From: Kribbella voronezhensis
GTDB taxonomy: Bacteria; Actinomycetota; Actinomycetes; Propionibacteriales; Kribbellaceae
NCBI RefSeq assembly: GCF_004365175.1
Contig: NZ_SOCE01000002.1
Location: 434,001 to 498,000 of the forward strand
Direction: 5' to 3'
Length of the DNA: 64,000 nucleotides
Shown: positions 41,186 through 50,183 of the stretch, piece by piece
Numbering within the stretch: position 1 is the first letter of the stretch
Layout of the letters: every line of letters begins with the position of its first letter
The notes under the pieces: model-generated
Told to the model about the DNA's origin: nothing
Databases searched by the model: none
The model's input: the letters and a program-made list of their open reading frames with translations, nothing else
Position numbers and translations under genes: made by a program

Positions 41186-41758
41186 ATGGGAATGACAGCT
41201 TGGAGCGAGTACGCCGCCGCGAAGTCGCGACTCATCGGCGGGTTGCGCGGAACCGTCCTCGAGATCGGGGCCGGACGCGGCGCCAACTTCGGCTACCTCT
41301 CCCCGGACGTGTCGTGGATCGGCCTGGAACCGCACGATCGGACCCGGGCCGCTCTGCTCCGGACAGCAGCCGCTCACGACCTGCCGAGCCGGCAGGTCCT
41401 GGCCGCGTCGGCCGAGCGCATTCCGTTGCCTGAGGCAAGCGTTGACGGGGTGCTCTCGACAGTGGTGTTGTGCTCGGTGTCCGACCTCGGTGCCGCCCTG
41501 GCTGAAGTCCGGCGAGTACTCCGGCCGGGTGGCCGATTCGTCTTCTTCGAGCATGTCGCCGCGCCGTCGGGCACCTGGACGCACCACCTGCAACGCATCG
41601 CAGCACCCTTCACCCGTACCTTCGACAAGGGATGCGACCCGTCCCGAGACATCGGAACTGCGATCCGTTCCGCCGGCTTTGCCACCGTGGAGTTCGATCG
41701 CTACGTCCGTCCGGGTCCGCTCCACATCCCTTTCATCGCCGGAACCGCCGACAACTGA
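41186..41758 (+). CDS. SAM-dependent methyltransferase (class I)
   Basis: 190 residues. SAM motif I VLEIGAGRGANF (about 25-36), motif II acidic residue in IGLEPH, motif III region AERIPLPEASVDGVLSTVVLCSV and motif IV LRPGGRFVFFEHV mark a Methyltransf_11 fold. The C-terminal part is similar to small methyltransferases that act on membrane lipids or quinone-like substrates, but no substrate can be set. Follows the DUF6069-like gene. Confidence 0.85.
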   Translation: MGMTAWSEYAAAKSRLIGGLRGTVLEIGAGRGANFGYLSPDVSWIGLEPHDRTRAALLRTAAAHDLPSRQVLAASAERIPLPEASVDGVLSTVVLCSVSDLGAALAEVRRVLRPGGRFVFFEHVAAPSGTWTHHLQRIAAPFTRTFDKGCDPSRDIGTAIRSAGFATVEFDRYVRPGPLHIPFIAGTADN

Positions 41759-41773
41759 ACCGGGGACAGCTGA

Positions 41774-42526
41774 TCAGAGGCGCGCGGCGCGGTAGAACCC
41801 TTCGATGTGGTCGACGACAAGCTTCGACGCATCGTCGGGTCGGCCCGCTCGAATCGCCGCGATGATCGCGCGGTGCTCGGCCCGGAGACCAACCGCGGTC
41901 GTGTCCCAGTCGGGCAGATTGGGCACCGCCGCCAGTACGTAGCCGTGGATGGCCGTCCGCAACGACGACATCACCGCCGCGATCAACACGTTCCCGGCCA
42001 GCGCCGCCATCGCCACATGGAACTCCGCATCCAGCAGATGAAACTCCTCCGGCGACAACCCCGCCACATCCATCCGATCCAGCAGCCCCTCAGCCACCGC
42101 CAATCCGGCCGCATCCCCAACCTCGTCGCCCAGCCCAACCACCCCACCACCAGCCGCCTCGGCGTCCTGGTGGTCGGTGGCCTGGCGTTCGGCGGCTTGG
42201 CGGGCGGCCCAGGATTCGAGCAGGACGCGAGTCTGCACGATGTCGCCCATCGGCAGATGGTTGGTTGCCAGGTGCAACCGTAGGAGCGCGGTCAGCGGCG
42301 AGGCCGGCTCGGCGACGATCACCGCGCCGGCCTCCGGCCCCGACCCGGTCGCGGTTCGTACCACGCCCATCGCCTCGAGCACCCGCACCGCCTCGCGCAC
42401 CGACGGCCGGCTGATCCCGAGCTGCTCCGCCAGAGATCGCTCTCCCGGCAGCCGTTCACCGATCCGCAACCGCCCGGCGGCGAGATCGGCCTCGACCCGG
42501 CTCAGCACCAACTCGTAGTTCTTCAC
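41774..42526 (-). CDS. GntR/FCD-family regulator, LldR-like
   Basis: 250 residues from GTG 42526, which gives the family N-terminus (VKNYELVLSRVEADL); a longer frame to 42628 would run through the operator. Winged helix about 5-70 (LPGERSLAEQLGISRPSVREAVRVLEAMGVV), then an FCD all-helical sensor domain. It contains an unusual Ala/Gly-rich insert near 130-155 (DAEAAGGGVVGLGDEVGDAAG). Divergent from the lactate dehydrogenase gene across two perfect TGGTCnGACCA-type operators, so it is very likely a lactate-responsive repressor. Confidence 0.88.
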   Translation of the reverse strand: MKNYELVLSRVEADLAAGRLRIGERLPGERSLAEQLGISRPSVREAVRVLEAMGVVRTATGSGPEAGAVIVAEPASPLTALLRLHLATNHLPMGDIVQTRVLLESWAARQAAERQATDHQDAEAAGGGVVGLGDEVGDAAGLAVAEGLLDRMDVAGLSPEEFHLLDAEFHVAMAALAGNVLIAAVMSSLRTAIHGYVLAAVPNLPDWDTTAVGLRAEHRAIIAAIRAGRPDDASKLVVDHIEGFYRAARL

Positions 42527-42614
42527 GGCCGCACCCGCTCGACAGCGCCCGCCGGCAACTGTTCGTAGTACGCGGCGCTCCTGCTGCTGGACCTCATGCC
42601 GGTGAGTGTAGCTG

Positions 42615-42629
42615 TGTGGTCGGACCACA
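42615..42629. promoter_or_regulatory. LldR-type operator 1
   Basis: TGTGGTCGGACCACA, a perfect palindrome around G42622. Matches the TGGTCnGACCA core bound by GntR/FCD regulators. Upstream of the -10. Confidence 0.8.
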
Positions 42630-42632
42630 GGT

Positions 42633-42638
42633 TATGCT
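42633..42638 (+). promoter_or_regulatory. -10 element of the lldD promoter
   Basis: TATGCT, lying between the two operators and touching the second. No good -35 is seen 16-18 bases upstream, where operator 1 begins. Confidence 0.5.
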
Positions 42639-42652
42639 GTGGTCCGACCACA
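42638..42652. promoter_or_regulatory. LldR-type operator 2
   Basis: TGTGGTCCGACCACA, a perfect palindrome differing from operator 1 only at the centre base. Centres are 23 bp apart. Confidence 0.8.
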
Positions 42653-42680
42653 CCGTTCCCGGCTGAGAGAGCGCTCCCCG

Positions 42681-43892
42681 ATGACTGATCGACAGCTGCC
42701 GCGCTGGTCCGAGCTCAAGCCGCTGCTGCGCGCCAAGCCGGTCACCGTCAACCCGACCGAGCGGAGACTCGAGAAAGCGCTCACCATCGCGGACCTGCGC
42801 GCGATCGCGAAGCGCCGTACGCCGCGCTCGGTGTTCGACTACACCGACGGTGCCGCGGAGGCCGAGATCAGCCTGCGCCGGGCCCGGCGGCTGTTCGCCG
42901 AAATGGAACTGCAGCCGTCGATCCTGCGCAACGTCGCCGACATCGACCTCGGGACGACGATCCTCGGCAAGCGCTCGGAGCTCCCGTTCGCGTTCGCGCC
43001 GACCGGGTTCACCCGGATGATGAACCACGAGGGCGAGAGCGCGGTGGTCCGGGTCGCCGAGCGGATCGGCATCCCGTACGCGCTCTCCACGATGGGAACG
43101 ACCTCGATCGAGGACGTCGCGGCAGCCGCCCCGGACGCGCGGAAATGGTTCCAGCTCTACGTCTGGAAGGACCGCGACGCGGGGGAGGACCTGGTCAAGC
43201 GGTCCGCCGCCGCGGGGTACGAGGCGCTGATGCTGACCGTCGACGTTCCGGTCGCCGGCGCGCGGCTGCGCGACGTACGGAACGGGTTCACGATCCCGCC
43301 GTCGCTCACCGTCAAGACTGTCCTGGACGCGTCCATGCACCCGGCCTGGTGGGCAAACCTGCTCACCACCCGGCCGCTGACGTTCGCTTCGCTGTCGAGC
43401 TGGGACGGGACCGTCGCAGACCTGCTGAACCAGTTGTTCGACCCCACGATGACCATCGACGACCTGAACTGGCTCCGCTCGATCTGGGACGGCCCGCTGA
43501 TCGTGAAGGGCATCCAGACCGTCGAGGACGCCCGCCGCGTCGTCGACGCCGGCGCGGACGCGATCGTGTTGTCCAACCACGGAGGGCGGCAACTGGACCG
43601 CGCTCCCACACCGCTGCGAATTCTCCCGGAGGTCCGGAAGGCCATTGGCAGCGACGCCGAGATCTACCTCGACACAGGCATCCTGAGCGGTGCCGACATC
43701 GTCGCGGCCATCGCCTTGGGCGCGGACGCGTGCCTCGTCGGTCGGGCCTACCTGTACGGGCTGATGGCCGGGGGAGAGCGCGGCGTCGCCCGTGCGGCGG
43801 AGATTCTAACGACTGAGGTGCGCAGGACGATGGCTCTCCTAGGCGTCCCCAGCGTCGCGGACCTCAACCCCTCGCACGTCCGCCTGCCCTAG
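42681..43892 (+). CDS. lldD: FMN-dependent alpha-hydroxy-acid dehydrogenase, L-lactate dehydrogenase type
   Basis: 403 residues from ATG 42681; codons upstream in frame lie in the operator region. FMN-binding TIM barrel of the glycolate oxidase/LldD family: [11 protein letters not shown] with catalytic Tyr, [31 protein letters not shown] (FMN Lys), and SNHGGRQLD with catalytic His. Probably oxidises L-lactate to pyruvate and feeds the quinone pool. Controlled by the divergent FCD regulator. Its stop overlaps that of the convergent kinase. Confidence 0.9.
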   Translation: MTDRQLPRWSELKPLLRAKPVTVNPTERRLEKALTIADLRAIAKRRTPRSVFDYTDGAAEAEISLRRARRLFAEMELQPSILRNVADIDLGTTILGKRSELPFAFAPTGFTRMMNHEGESAVVRVAERIGIPYALSTMGTTSIEDVAAAAPDARKWFQLYVWKDRDAGEDLVKRSAAAGYEALMLTVDVPVAGARLRDVRNGFTIPPSLTVKTVLDASMHPAWWANLLTTRPLTFASLSSWDGTVADLLNQLFDPTMTIDDLNWLRSIWDGPLIVKGIQTVEDARRVVDAGADAIVLSNHGGRQLDRAPTPLRILPEVRKAIGSDAEIYLDTGILSGADIVAAIALGADACLVGRAYLYGLMAGGERGVARAAEILTTEVRRTMALLGVPSVADLNPSHVRLP

Positions 43893-45031
43893 AGTCCGGC
43901 GGGCTCCAACGGCAACTGGGCAACGATCCTCAGCCCACCGGCCGGAGTACGAGTTGCTGTGAGCGTGCCGCCGAGTGCGGTGGCCCGTTCACGCATCCCG
44001 ATGATCCCGTTGCCTTCCTTGGGCGGCCCGGTCAATGACTGCCCGTCGTCGTCCACCTGGAGTACGAGAGCGCTGTCGCCGTACTGGATGCGTACTGTCG
44101 CCGACGTCGCCTTGGCATGACGTACGACGTTGGTCAGCGACTCCTGGATGATCCGGAACGCCGCACGGTCCAGGCCGGTCGGCAGCGGTCGTGGAACTCC
44201 GTGGATCATGCTGTGCACCTCGAGGCCGGCCATCGACGTACGGCTGATCAGGCTGTCCAGGTGATCCAGGCCGACCACGGGTTGGCGTGGTGCTGCTTCG
44301 TCCGACTGGCGCAGGATGCCGACGATCGAGCGCAGCTCGACCAGTGCTTCCTTGCTGGCTTCTTTGATTGCGGCAAGAGCCGGTGCGGCCTGCTCTGGTT
44401 GACGATCAGCCAGGTGCAGCGCCGTGGACGCCTGCACGTTGATCAGGGAGATGTGGTGCGCCACCACGTCGTGCAGCTCCTGCGCGATCCGCAGGCGCTC
44501 CTCGCCCGCCTTGCGGAGCTCTTCCTCGCGCCTGGTCCTGTCTGCGGCCAGTACACGTTCGCGGTGACCGCGGAAGAGCTCGGCCAGGAAGCCGAGTACG
44601 ACGAAGCACGTGCCGACCAGGAGGACCTGGTAGATGCTCTGCCCGTTGATCCCGAGCACTGCCCGGCCCAGCACGTGCCCGGCGTACAGGGCCACGAGCG
44701 CCGACCAGCCGGGCACTCGGTAGCCCCGGCGGATCGCTGTGAAGACGGCGATGACGAAACTGAAGATGACCGGGCCGTACGCGTACTGCATCAACATGTA
44801 GACGAGCGTGGAGACGACAGTTGCCCACAGCACCGGGATCGGCCGGCTGCGCAGCCAGTAGAGCGACACCGAGCCGATCAGGAGCAGCACGACCATGAAC
44901 CAGTCGGCTGCCCGGCGATCGGTTTCACCGCGTGAGGCCCCGAACGATCCCACCACCGCAATCACCGACACCACGACCGGCAGCATCACCCGCCGGATGC
45001 GGTCGTCGTGTGAGAGCTCAGTACTGGTCAC
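43889..45031 (-). CDS. Orphan sensor histidine kinase (HisKA_3 type)
   Basis: 380 residues from GTG 45031; ATG 45067 or 45076 are in-frame alternatives with equally poor ribosome-binding sites. About five membrane helices (30-180), coiled linker ([23 protein letters not shown]), phospho-acceptor [19 protein letters not shown] box [17 protein letters not shown] and G box [11 protein letters not shown]. No response regulator is adjacent; the nearest unpaired one is at 38017-38682. Confidence 0.92.
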   Translation of the reverse strand: MTSTELSHDDRIRRVMLPVVVSVIAVVGSFGASRGETDRRAADWFMVVLLLIGSVSLYWLRSRPIPVLWATVVSTLVYMLMQYAYGPVIFSFVIAVFTAIRRGYRVPGWSALVALYAGHVLGRAVLGINGQSIYQVLLVGTCFVVLGFLAELFRGHRERVLAADRTRREEELRKAGEERLRIAQELHDVVAHHISLINVQASTALHLADRQPEQAAPALAAIKEASKEALVELRSIVGILRQSDEAAPRQPVVGLDHLDSLISRTSMAGLEVHSMIHGVPRPLPTGLDRAAFRIIQESLTNVVRHAKATSATVRIQYGDSALVLQVDDDGQSLTGPPKEGNGIIGMRERATALGGTLTATRTPAGGLRIVAQLPLEPAGL

Positions 45032-45115
45032 CCTCGAACCGTAGATGGCTGCACGTCCCACTGTCATCGCCGCCACGTGGTACTTCGTACTGCTACACCT
45101 GCAGTACGCCGTGGG

Positions 45116-45766
45116 TCAGTACTTGGTCTTGTAGATGCCTGCCTCGTACTGCGGGCCGTAGTACACCTCCAGCTCGGCCAGCTCCGCGTCCTTGCGGTCC
45201 AGGGCCTTCGCGATCTTCGCGCGGCTCGGCATCGCATCCGGGTTCCACGTCTCGGGCTTCCAGAGCTGCGAGCGCAGGAACGCCTTGGAGCAGTGGTGGA
45301 AGATCTCCTCGATCTCGACCAGCAGCGCCAGTTGCGGCCGGTTGCCCTTCACGATCATGTCGTCGAAGAACGGCGCCTCGCGGATGATCCGGGCGCGGCC
45401 GTTGATGCGCAGCGTCTCGCCGCGACCCGGCAGCAGGTAGATCAGGCCGACGTGCGGATTGCTGAGAATGTTCGTGAAGCCGTCGATGCGGCGGTTGCCC
45501 GCTCGCTCCGGGATCACGATCGTCGTGTCGTCGAGCACCTTGGTGAACCCTGCGGGGTCGCCCTTGGGGGAGACGTCGCAGCTGCCGTCCGCGGCGGAGG
45601 TCGCGATCAGGCAGAACGGCGACTGGGCCAGCCACTGCCGGTCCAGCTCGTGCAGTTCCTTGCGGGTCTTGTCCGTTGCGTGCTGCAACGGTGCCGGGAC
45701 CACCTCGCGCAGCTCCTCGTACGAGGTGATCTCGGCCAGTCCTGTCAGGTCCAGAAGGTGGTTCAT
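45116..45766 (-). CDS. FMN-binding PPOX-type flavoprotein (pyridoxamine-phosphate-oxidase-like)
   Basis: 216 residues. A split-barrel flavin reductase-like fold: FCLIATSAADGSCDVSPKGDPAGF, IVIPERAGNRRIDGFTNILSNPHVGLIYLLPGRGETLRINGRARI. It matches the subgroup named after MSMEG_1061 (memory). These enzymes use FMN or F420; the substrate is unknown. The ATG shares a base with the stop of the MFS gene upstream, so the pair is one operon, possibly for detoxifying and exporting a compound. Confidence 0.87.
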   Translation of the reverse strand: MNHLLDLTGLAEITSYEELREVVPAPLQHATDKTRKELHELDRQWLAQSPFCLIATSAADGSCDVSPKGDPAGFTKVLDDTTIVIPERAGNRRIDGFTNILSNPHVGLIYLLPGRGETLRINGRARIIREAPFFDDMIVKGNRPQLALLVEIEEIFHHCSKAFLRSQLWKPETWNPDAMPSRAKIAKALDRKDAELAELEVYYGPQYEAGIYKTKY

Positions 45767-47058
45767 CAGGCGGCGCACTCCCCATTGAGCGACGGCTCGA
45801 CCACCTGGCTGGCGGGCCGGGTCCGTGCCGCCCATCGTACGGTGGGACCAATCGCCACACTGGTCCCCAGGAACAGTGCACCGAGTACCAGCCAGCCGAT
45901 CGGGCCCCAGCCGAGGACCAGCGTCGTCAGCAGCGCCGGGCCGAGCATGCGGGCGATCGCGGGTCCGGTTCCGAAGAAGCCCTGGTACTGGCCCTGCTTG
46001 TCGGCGGGGGCGAGGCCGAAGCTGATTTCCCAAGCGCCAGAGGCCAGCTTCATCTCACCGAGCGTCAGGAGAATCGCAGCGACAGCCAGTACTGCGGCGG
46101 CGCCGGCTGGAGCCATTCCGAAAGCGGTGACCGCGAAGACGCTGCACGCGGCGAGGAAGGCGAGTCCGGCGAATCGGATCGAGCGGGTCGCAGTACGGAG
46201 GTCTTTGACGCCGCGAGCGACCCTCACCTGGAACAGCGTGACGCCGATGGTGTTGACGATCAGGAGCGAGGCGACCATCCAGCTGGGAGCACTGGTGCGC
46301 TCCACGATCCACAGCGGTGCGATCAGGCTGAGCAGTGGCATGAACATGAGCATCACGGCGTTGAGCAGCGCGAGTACGGCGTACGGGCGGTCGTGCAGGA
46401 CAGCTAGGCGGGGTTCGCCGGCGACCTTGAGTACCGCGGTGACTGCCGGGACCCTGTGGATCAATGCGGCGGCGATGAGGAAGCTGGCTGCGTCGATCGC
46501 AAATACAGTCAGGTACGCCGGTGCCGTGTCGAACCGAAGGGCTACGCCACCGAGTGCAGCGCCTACGGCAAGGCCTGCGTTCACCGTGGACTGCAGGAAC
46601 GCCCGGATTCGAGTGCGCTCGGCTGGGGCGACCAGTCCGGCCAGTAGAGCCTGGCGTGCGGCGGTGAGGCCGGTTTGGCTGCTGGCGTAGGCGATCGCTG
46701 CGATCAGGAACAGCGGGAAGCTTCGGACGAAGAGGAACGATCCGACCGAGAGCGCGGTGGACAGCGCGAGCAGGATCGCGACGCCGCGCGGGCCCTTGCG
46801 GTCGGCCAGGTTGCCGAGCGGGACGCCGGTGAGGAAGCCGATCAGCCAGGCGACCGTGAGTCCGAGGCCCACCTGGGCGGTGGAGAGGCCGACCACTCGG
46901 GTGAAGAACAGCGCCGAGGTGACGATGAATGCGCCGTCGCCGACGGAGTTGGCCAGCTGGGCCATGGCGAGGTTCCTGGCTGCTCCGGCGGGCGGGAGGA
47001 GCCTGGTCAACCGGCCCCCAGTGGAGGTCTCGGTGCGATCGGTGGCGGTGCTGGTCAT
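45766..47058 (-). CDS. MFS transporter (MFS_3, macrolide-efflux type)
   Basis: 430 residues from ATG 47058, preceded by AGGAGA. Twelve membrane segments; loop 2-3 motif GNLADRKGPRGVAIL near residue 80. Resembles MFS_3 drug exporters. Upstream in-frame sequence is shadow of the opposite-strand gene. First gene of a two-gene operon with the PPOX flavoprotein. Confidence 0.88.
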   Translation of the reverse strand: MTSTATDRTETSTGGRLTRLLPPAGAARNLAMAQLANSVGDGAFIVTSALFFTRVVGLSTAQVGLGLTVAWLIGFLTGVPLGNLADRKGPRGVAILLALSTALSVGSFLFVRSFPLFLIAAIAYASSQTGLTAARQALLAGLVAPAERTRIRAFLQSTVNAGLAVGAALGGVALRFDTAPAYLTVFAIDAASFLIAAALIHRVPAVTAVLKVAGEPRLAVLHDRPYAVLALLNAVMLMFMPLLSLIAPLWIVERTSAPSWMVASLLIVNTIGVTLFQVRVARGVKDLRTATRSIRFAGLAFLAACSVFAVTAFGMAPAGAAAVLAVAAILLTLGEMKLASGAWEISFGLAPADKQGQYQGFFGTGPAIARMLGPALLTTLVLGWGPIGWLVLGALFLGTSVAIGPTVRWAARTRPASQVVEPSLNGECAA

Positions 47059-47229
47059 CGTCGGTCTCCTTGCTCGCGCTTGATGCTCTGAGCCTAGGAG
47101 CACAGCGGCCCAGACAGCAGATCCACTTCGGCCGGATCCTGGTGGGCCAATTGTCGGGCCGGCTCGATCGCGCCGGATTGCCCTGTGGACAACCGCGGAA
47201 CGGGCTGCGAATCGCGGCACCTTGTAGGT

Positions 47230-47661
47230 ATGAGCTTCCTGAATCTCCCCCCGGACTGGTCCGAGAGCCCGCTGTCGGACACCACCCTCGCCGCTGACGT
47301 GGTCGATCTCTGCGTGAGCGCGGGCGATCGCCGCCTCGGCCTGTTCAAAGCGATCTTCTGCGACCAGGAGGATCGCTTCCGCGGCGGCGTCGACATCTCG
47401 CTGCGTGACCGGCACGGCCAGCTCCATCTGACCGACTGCCGCACGGTCCTCGAGCCTCTCGTGGCCGCCCTCAGCGACCACCCAGACCTCGGTGTTCTGC
47501 TGGCGCTCGGCCGGCCCGGGCCCGAGTCATGGCCGGCCGTCGACAACCAGTGGGCCGAGCTGTCGGCAGACATTTGCAACGAGGCCGGCGTCCGCCTTCT
47601 CGCCTTCTACGTTGCTAGCGCCGACCACATCCGCCGCGTCGAAGCGCCGGTCAATGTCTGA
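47230..47661 (+). CDS. Hypothetical protein
   Basis: 143 residues from ATG 47230. No signal peptide, membrane segment or known motif. Mixed alpha/beta with a regular strand-helix pattern (SAGDRRLGLFKAIFCDQEDRFRGGVDISLRD, HLTDCRTVLEPLVAAL) and a Trp/Pro-rich turn (GRPGPESWPAVDNQW). Shine-Dalgarno weak. Codon use (GC-rich third positions) supports a real gene. The last 11 bases overlap the end of the convergent XRE regulator. Confidence 0.65.
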   Translation: MSFLNLPPDWSESPLSDTTLAADVVDLCVSAGDRRLGLFKAIFCDQEDRFRGGVDISLRDRHGQLHLTDCRTVLEPLVAALSDHPDLGVLLALGRPGPESWPAVDNQWAELSADICNEAGVRLLAFYVASADHIRRVEAPVNV

Positions 47662-48499
47662 CGGGCGGGCCGTCACTACTGAGCCGGGCCTCGGTGGGTT
47701 CGCCGAGGGTGCTCAGCAGGCGCAGGCCGTCCTCGGCCGGGCTTCCGGGTGCCGCGGACAGGACTATGAGTTCCATGCCCGATTCCGCCGGCAGCAGGAA
47801 GTTCTCCTGGTGCAGTTCGAGGAGTCCGACCAGGGGATGCTGATAGGCCTTGCGCCCATGGGTGCGGGCGCTCACGTCCGCGCGGGCCCAGAGTTTGCGG
47901 AAGCGCGTGCTGCCCATCGCCAGCTCGCCGATGAGGGAAGCCAGCCGCGGGTCGTCGGGGTACTTGCCGGCCGCCAGCCGCAGGTGTCCGACCACGTCGA
48001 GAGTGCAGGTCTCCCAGTCGGCGTACAGGCCGCGTTCGGTCTCCTCGAGGAAGATGTGCCGGGCCGTGTTCAAGCCTGGGAGCTGCCGGCCGTAGAGGAG
48101 TCCGGCGAGACGGTTCCCTGCGATCACGTCCAGCCGGTGGTTCATGATCAGCGCAGGTGCGTCGGGGACCAGGTCGAGAACGCGCAGCAGCTCGGGTCGC
48201 AGTCGTCCGCTCGGCGCCTTCGCGCGGCGGCGACGCTGCCGGGCGAGCCGGTAGAGGTGCGCGCGTTCGGTCTCGTCGAGGCCGAGGACGCCGGCGAGTG
48301 CGTCGAGGATCTGTTCGGAGGGCTGGGTGGCGCGGCCCTGCTCCAGGCGGACGTAGTAGTCGACGCTCACCCCGGACAGGTGCGCGACCTCCTCGCGGCG
48401 CAGGCCTTCGACGCGGCGGCGGCTGTCGGTGGGGATGCCGACCGAAGCAGGGTCGACCCGGGAGCGCCGGGTGCGCAGGAAGCCCGCGAGATCGTCCAT
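47651..48499 (-). CDS. XRE-family regulator with MmyB-like ligand domain
   Basis: 282 residues from ATG 48499 after GGAG. N-terminal HTH (about 5-75; RREEVAHLSGVSVDYYVRLEQGR, the usual XRE pattern of this actinobacterial group) and a C-terminal PAS-like/MmyB domain (about 105-265; PALIMNHRLDVIAGNRLAGLLYG). Divergent from the quinone reductase at 48645, a common pairing; likely its regulator. Confidence 0.9.
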   Translation of the reverse strand: MDDLAGFLRTRRSRVDPASVGIPTDSRRRVEGLRREEVAHLSGVSVDYYVRLEQGRATQPSEQILDALAGVLGLDETERAHLYRLARQRRRRAKAPSGRLRPELLRVLDLVPDAPALIMNHRLDVIAGNRLAGLLYGRQLPGLNTARHIFLEETERGLYADWETCTLDVVGHLRLAAGKYPDDPRLASLIGELAMGSTRFRKLWARADVSARTHGRKAYQHPLVGLLELHQENFLLPAESGMELIVLSAAPGSPAEDGLRLLSTLGEPTEARLSSDGPPVRH

Positions 48500-48644
48500 G
48501 TCTCCAAGTATGGCCTCGGATGGTGGCCGTGAAGGTGGCCCTGCCGGTACCAGGAAGTCCTGTCCGACGGTGAAAGCGTCCCTGAACAAGGCGGTCTCGA
48601 AGGCCGAGCATCGATGGCGAACAACTCCTCGAAGGGAAACAGCT

Positions 48645-49424
48645 ATGAAGACGCACATCGTCTATGCCCACCCCGAGCCGCATTCGCTCAACGGCTCACT
48701 GAAGGACCTCGCCGTGACCACGCTCGAAGCCGCCGGCCACGAGGTACAGGTGAGTGACCTGTACGCGATGAACTGGAAGGCCGTGGTCGAGGCGGCCGAC
48801 TTCGGCGAGCAAGCCACCAGTCCGCTACAGGTCGTCCGGAGCTCGGGTGCGGCGTACGACGCCGGCGCGCTCACGCCCGATGTGATGGCCGAGCAGGAGA
48901 AGCTGCTGTGGGCGGACACGGTGATCTTCCAGTTCCCGCTGTGGTGGTACACGATGCCGGCCATCCTCAAAGGCTGGGTGGACCGCGTGTTCTCGTACCA
49001 CTTCGCCTACGGCGTCGGCGTACACGACGAGACGCGGTACGGCGAACGCTTCGGTGAAGGCACTTTGCAGGGCCGCCGGGCGATGCTCTCGGTGACCGCC
49101 GGCGGACCCGAGTCCCACTACAGCGACCGCGGAATCAACGGCCCTATCGACGACCTGCTCTTCCCGATCCACCACGGGATCCTCTACTACCCAGGCCTGG
49201 AGGTCCTACCGCCGTTCGTCCTCTACGGCACAGACAGGATGACCGCTGACGAGTTCAAGGACGCCGCCAAGGCCTGGACCGAGCGCCTGCTCTCACTGGA
49301 GACAACCGACCCGATCCCCTTCAGACCACAAAACTTCGGCGACTACGAAATCCCCTCCCTCCAACTCAAACCAAACCTGGAACTCCCCGGCCGCGGCAGC
49401 TTCGACCTCCACGTCCGGGCCTAG
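48645..49424 (+). CDS. NAD(P)H-dependent quinone oxidoreductase, flavodoxin-like fold
   Basis: 259 residues from ATG 48645 with AAGGGA 8-13 bases upstream. Opens MKTHIVYAHPEPHSLNGSL (flavin phosphate loop), then FQFPLWWYTMPAILKGWVDRVFSYHFAYG, the signature of the NQO1/YabF/MdaB family. Two-electron reduction of quinones. The C-terminal 30 residues extend past the usual family end. Divergent XRE regulator probably controls it. Confidence 0.93.
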   Translation: MKTHIVYAHPEPHSLNGSLKDLAVTTLEAAGHEVQVSDLYAMNWKAVVEAADFGEQATSPLQVVRSSGAAYDAGALTPDVMAEQEKLLWADTVIFQFPLWWYTMPAILKGWVDRVFSYHFAYGVGVHDETRYGERFGEGTLQGRRAMLSVTAGGPESHYSDRGINGPIDDLLFPIHHGILYYPGLEVLPPFVLYGTDRMTADEFKDAAKAWTERLLSLETTDPIPFRPQNFGDYEIPSLQLKPNLELPGRGSFDLHVRA

Positions 49425-49473
49425 CCCTCAGTCGGCTTGTGGTGGTGGCAATGCCGCATTCGCCAGATCTTAA

Positions 49474-49504
49474 GGGAACACCTGTTCGAGCCAGGGTGTA
49501 CTCT
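49474..49504 (+). promoter_or_regulatory. LexA (SOS) box and -10 of the AlkB-like gene
   Basis: GGGAACACCTGTTCGA at 49474-49489 contains the invariant GAAC-N4-GTTC of the actinobacterial SOS box. TACTCT (49499-49504) is a good -10, putting the box over the -35. The gene starts 7 bases after the -10, so the mRNA is nearly leaderless. Confidence 0.8.
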
Positions 49505-49511
49505 GTTGGGC

Positions 49512-50156
49512 ATGGCTGGAGGGCTTCAGGCTTCGTTGCTGGATGCGTTCGAGGATCCTGCGCTGGGATCTCTCGAAGGGCTGCAGCGGACAGAGTTGGG
49601 TCAGGGCGCCTGGATCGACGTGCTGCCAGGGTGGTTGACCGGTGCGGACCAGGTTTTCGATCGTCTGGCGGTCGAGGTGCCGTGGCGTGAGGAGCGGCGG
49701 CAGATGTACGACCGGATGGTCGACGTCCCTCGGCTGCTCTGCTTCTACGGCGAGACCGACAACCTCCCGTTGCCGATCCTCGACGAGGCGCGCGACGCGC
49801 TCACCGATCGGTACGCCGAGGAGCTGAGGGAGCCGTTCCGCACGGCAGGTCTCTGCTACTACCGCGACGGACGGGACAGCGTCGCCTGGCACGGCGACAA
49901 GATCGGTCGCGGCGCCCGCGAGGACACCATGGTCGCCATCCTCTCGGTCGGCGAACCACGAGTCCTGGCGCTCCGCCCGCGCCCCGGCAGCACGTCGGCA
50001 AAGGTCGCCTCGACCATCCGCTACCCCCTCGGCCACGGCGACCTCATCGTCATGGGCGGCTCCTGCCAACGCACCTGGGAACACGCCATCCCCAAGTCCA
50101 CCACCCACACCGGCCCCAGAATCAGCATCCAATACCGCCCCCGCGGCGTCCGCTGA
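49512..50156 (+). CDS. AlkB-like 2-oxoglutarate/Fe(II)-dependent dioxygenase
   Basis: 214 residues from ATG 49512, just after a predicted SOS promoter. Double-stranded beta-helix dioxygenase: iron ligands His and Asp in SVAWHGDKIGR and His in TWEHAIPKS, 2-oxoglutarate Arg in RISIQYRPR. Family members reverse alkyl lesions on DNA or RNA. A LexA box upstream supports a DNA repair role. The gene end lies in a 24-25-bp tandem repeat that copies its stop codon. Confidence 0.9.
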   Translation: MAGGLQASLLDAFEDPALGSLEGLQRTELGQGAWIDVLPGWLTGADQVFDRLAVEVPWREERRQMYDRMVDVPRLLCFYGETDNLPLPILDEARDALTDRYAEELREPFRTAGLCYYRDGRDSVAWHGDKIGRGAREDTMVAILSVGEPRVLALRPRPGSTSAKVASTIRYPLGHGDLIVMGGSCQRTWEHAIPKSTTHTGPRISIQYRPRGVR

Positions 50157-50183
50157 TCCACCGCCCCCCGGCGTCCGCTGATC
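50134..50183 (+). repeat. 24/25-bp tandem repeat across the AlkB-like stop codon
   Basis: ACCGCCCCCGCGGCGTCCGCTGATC (50134-50158) is repeated at 50160-50183 with one base lost. Both copies contain the TGA. Confidence 0.85.
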
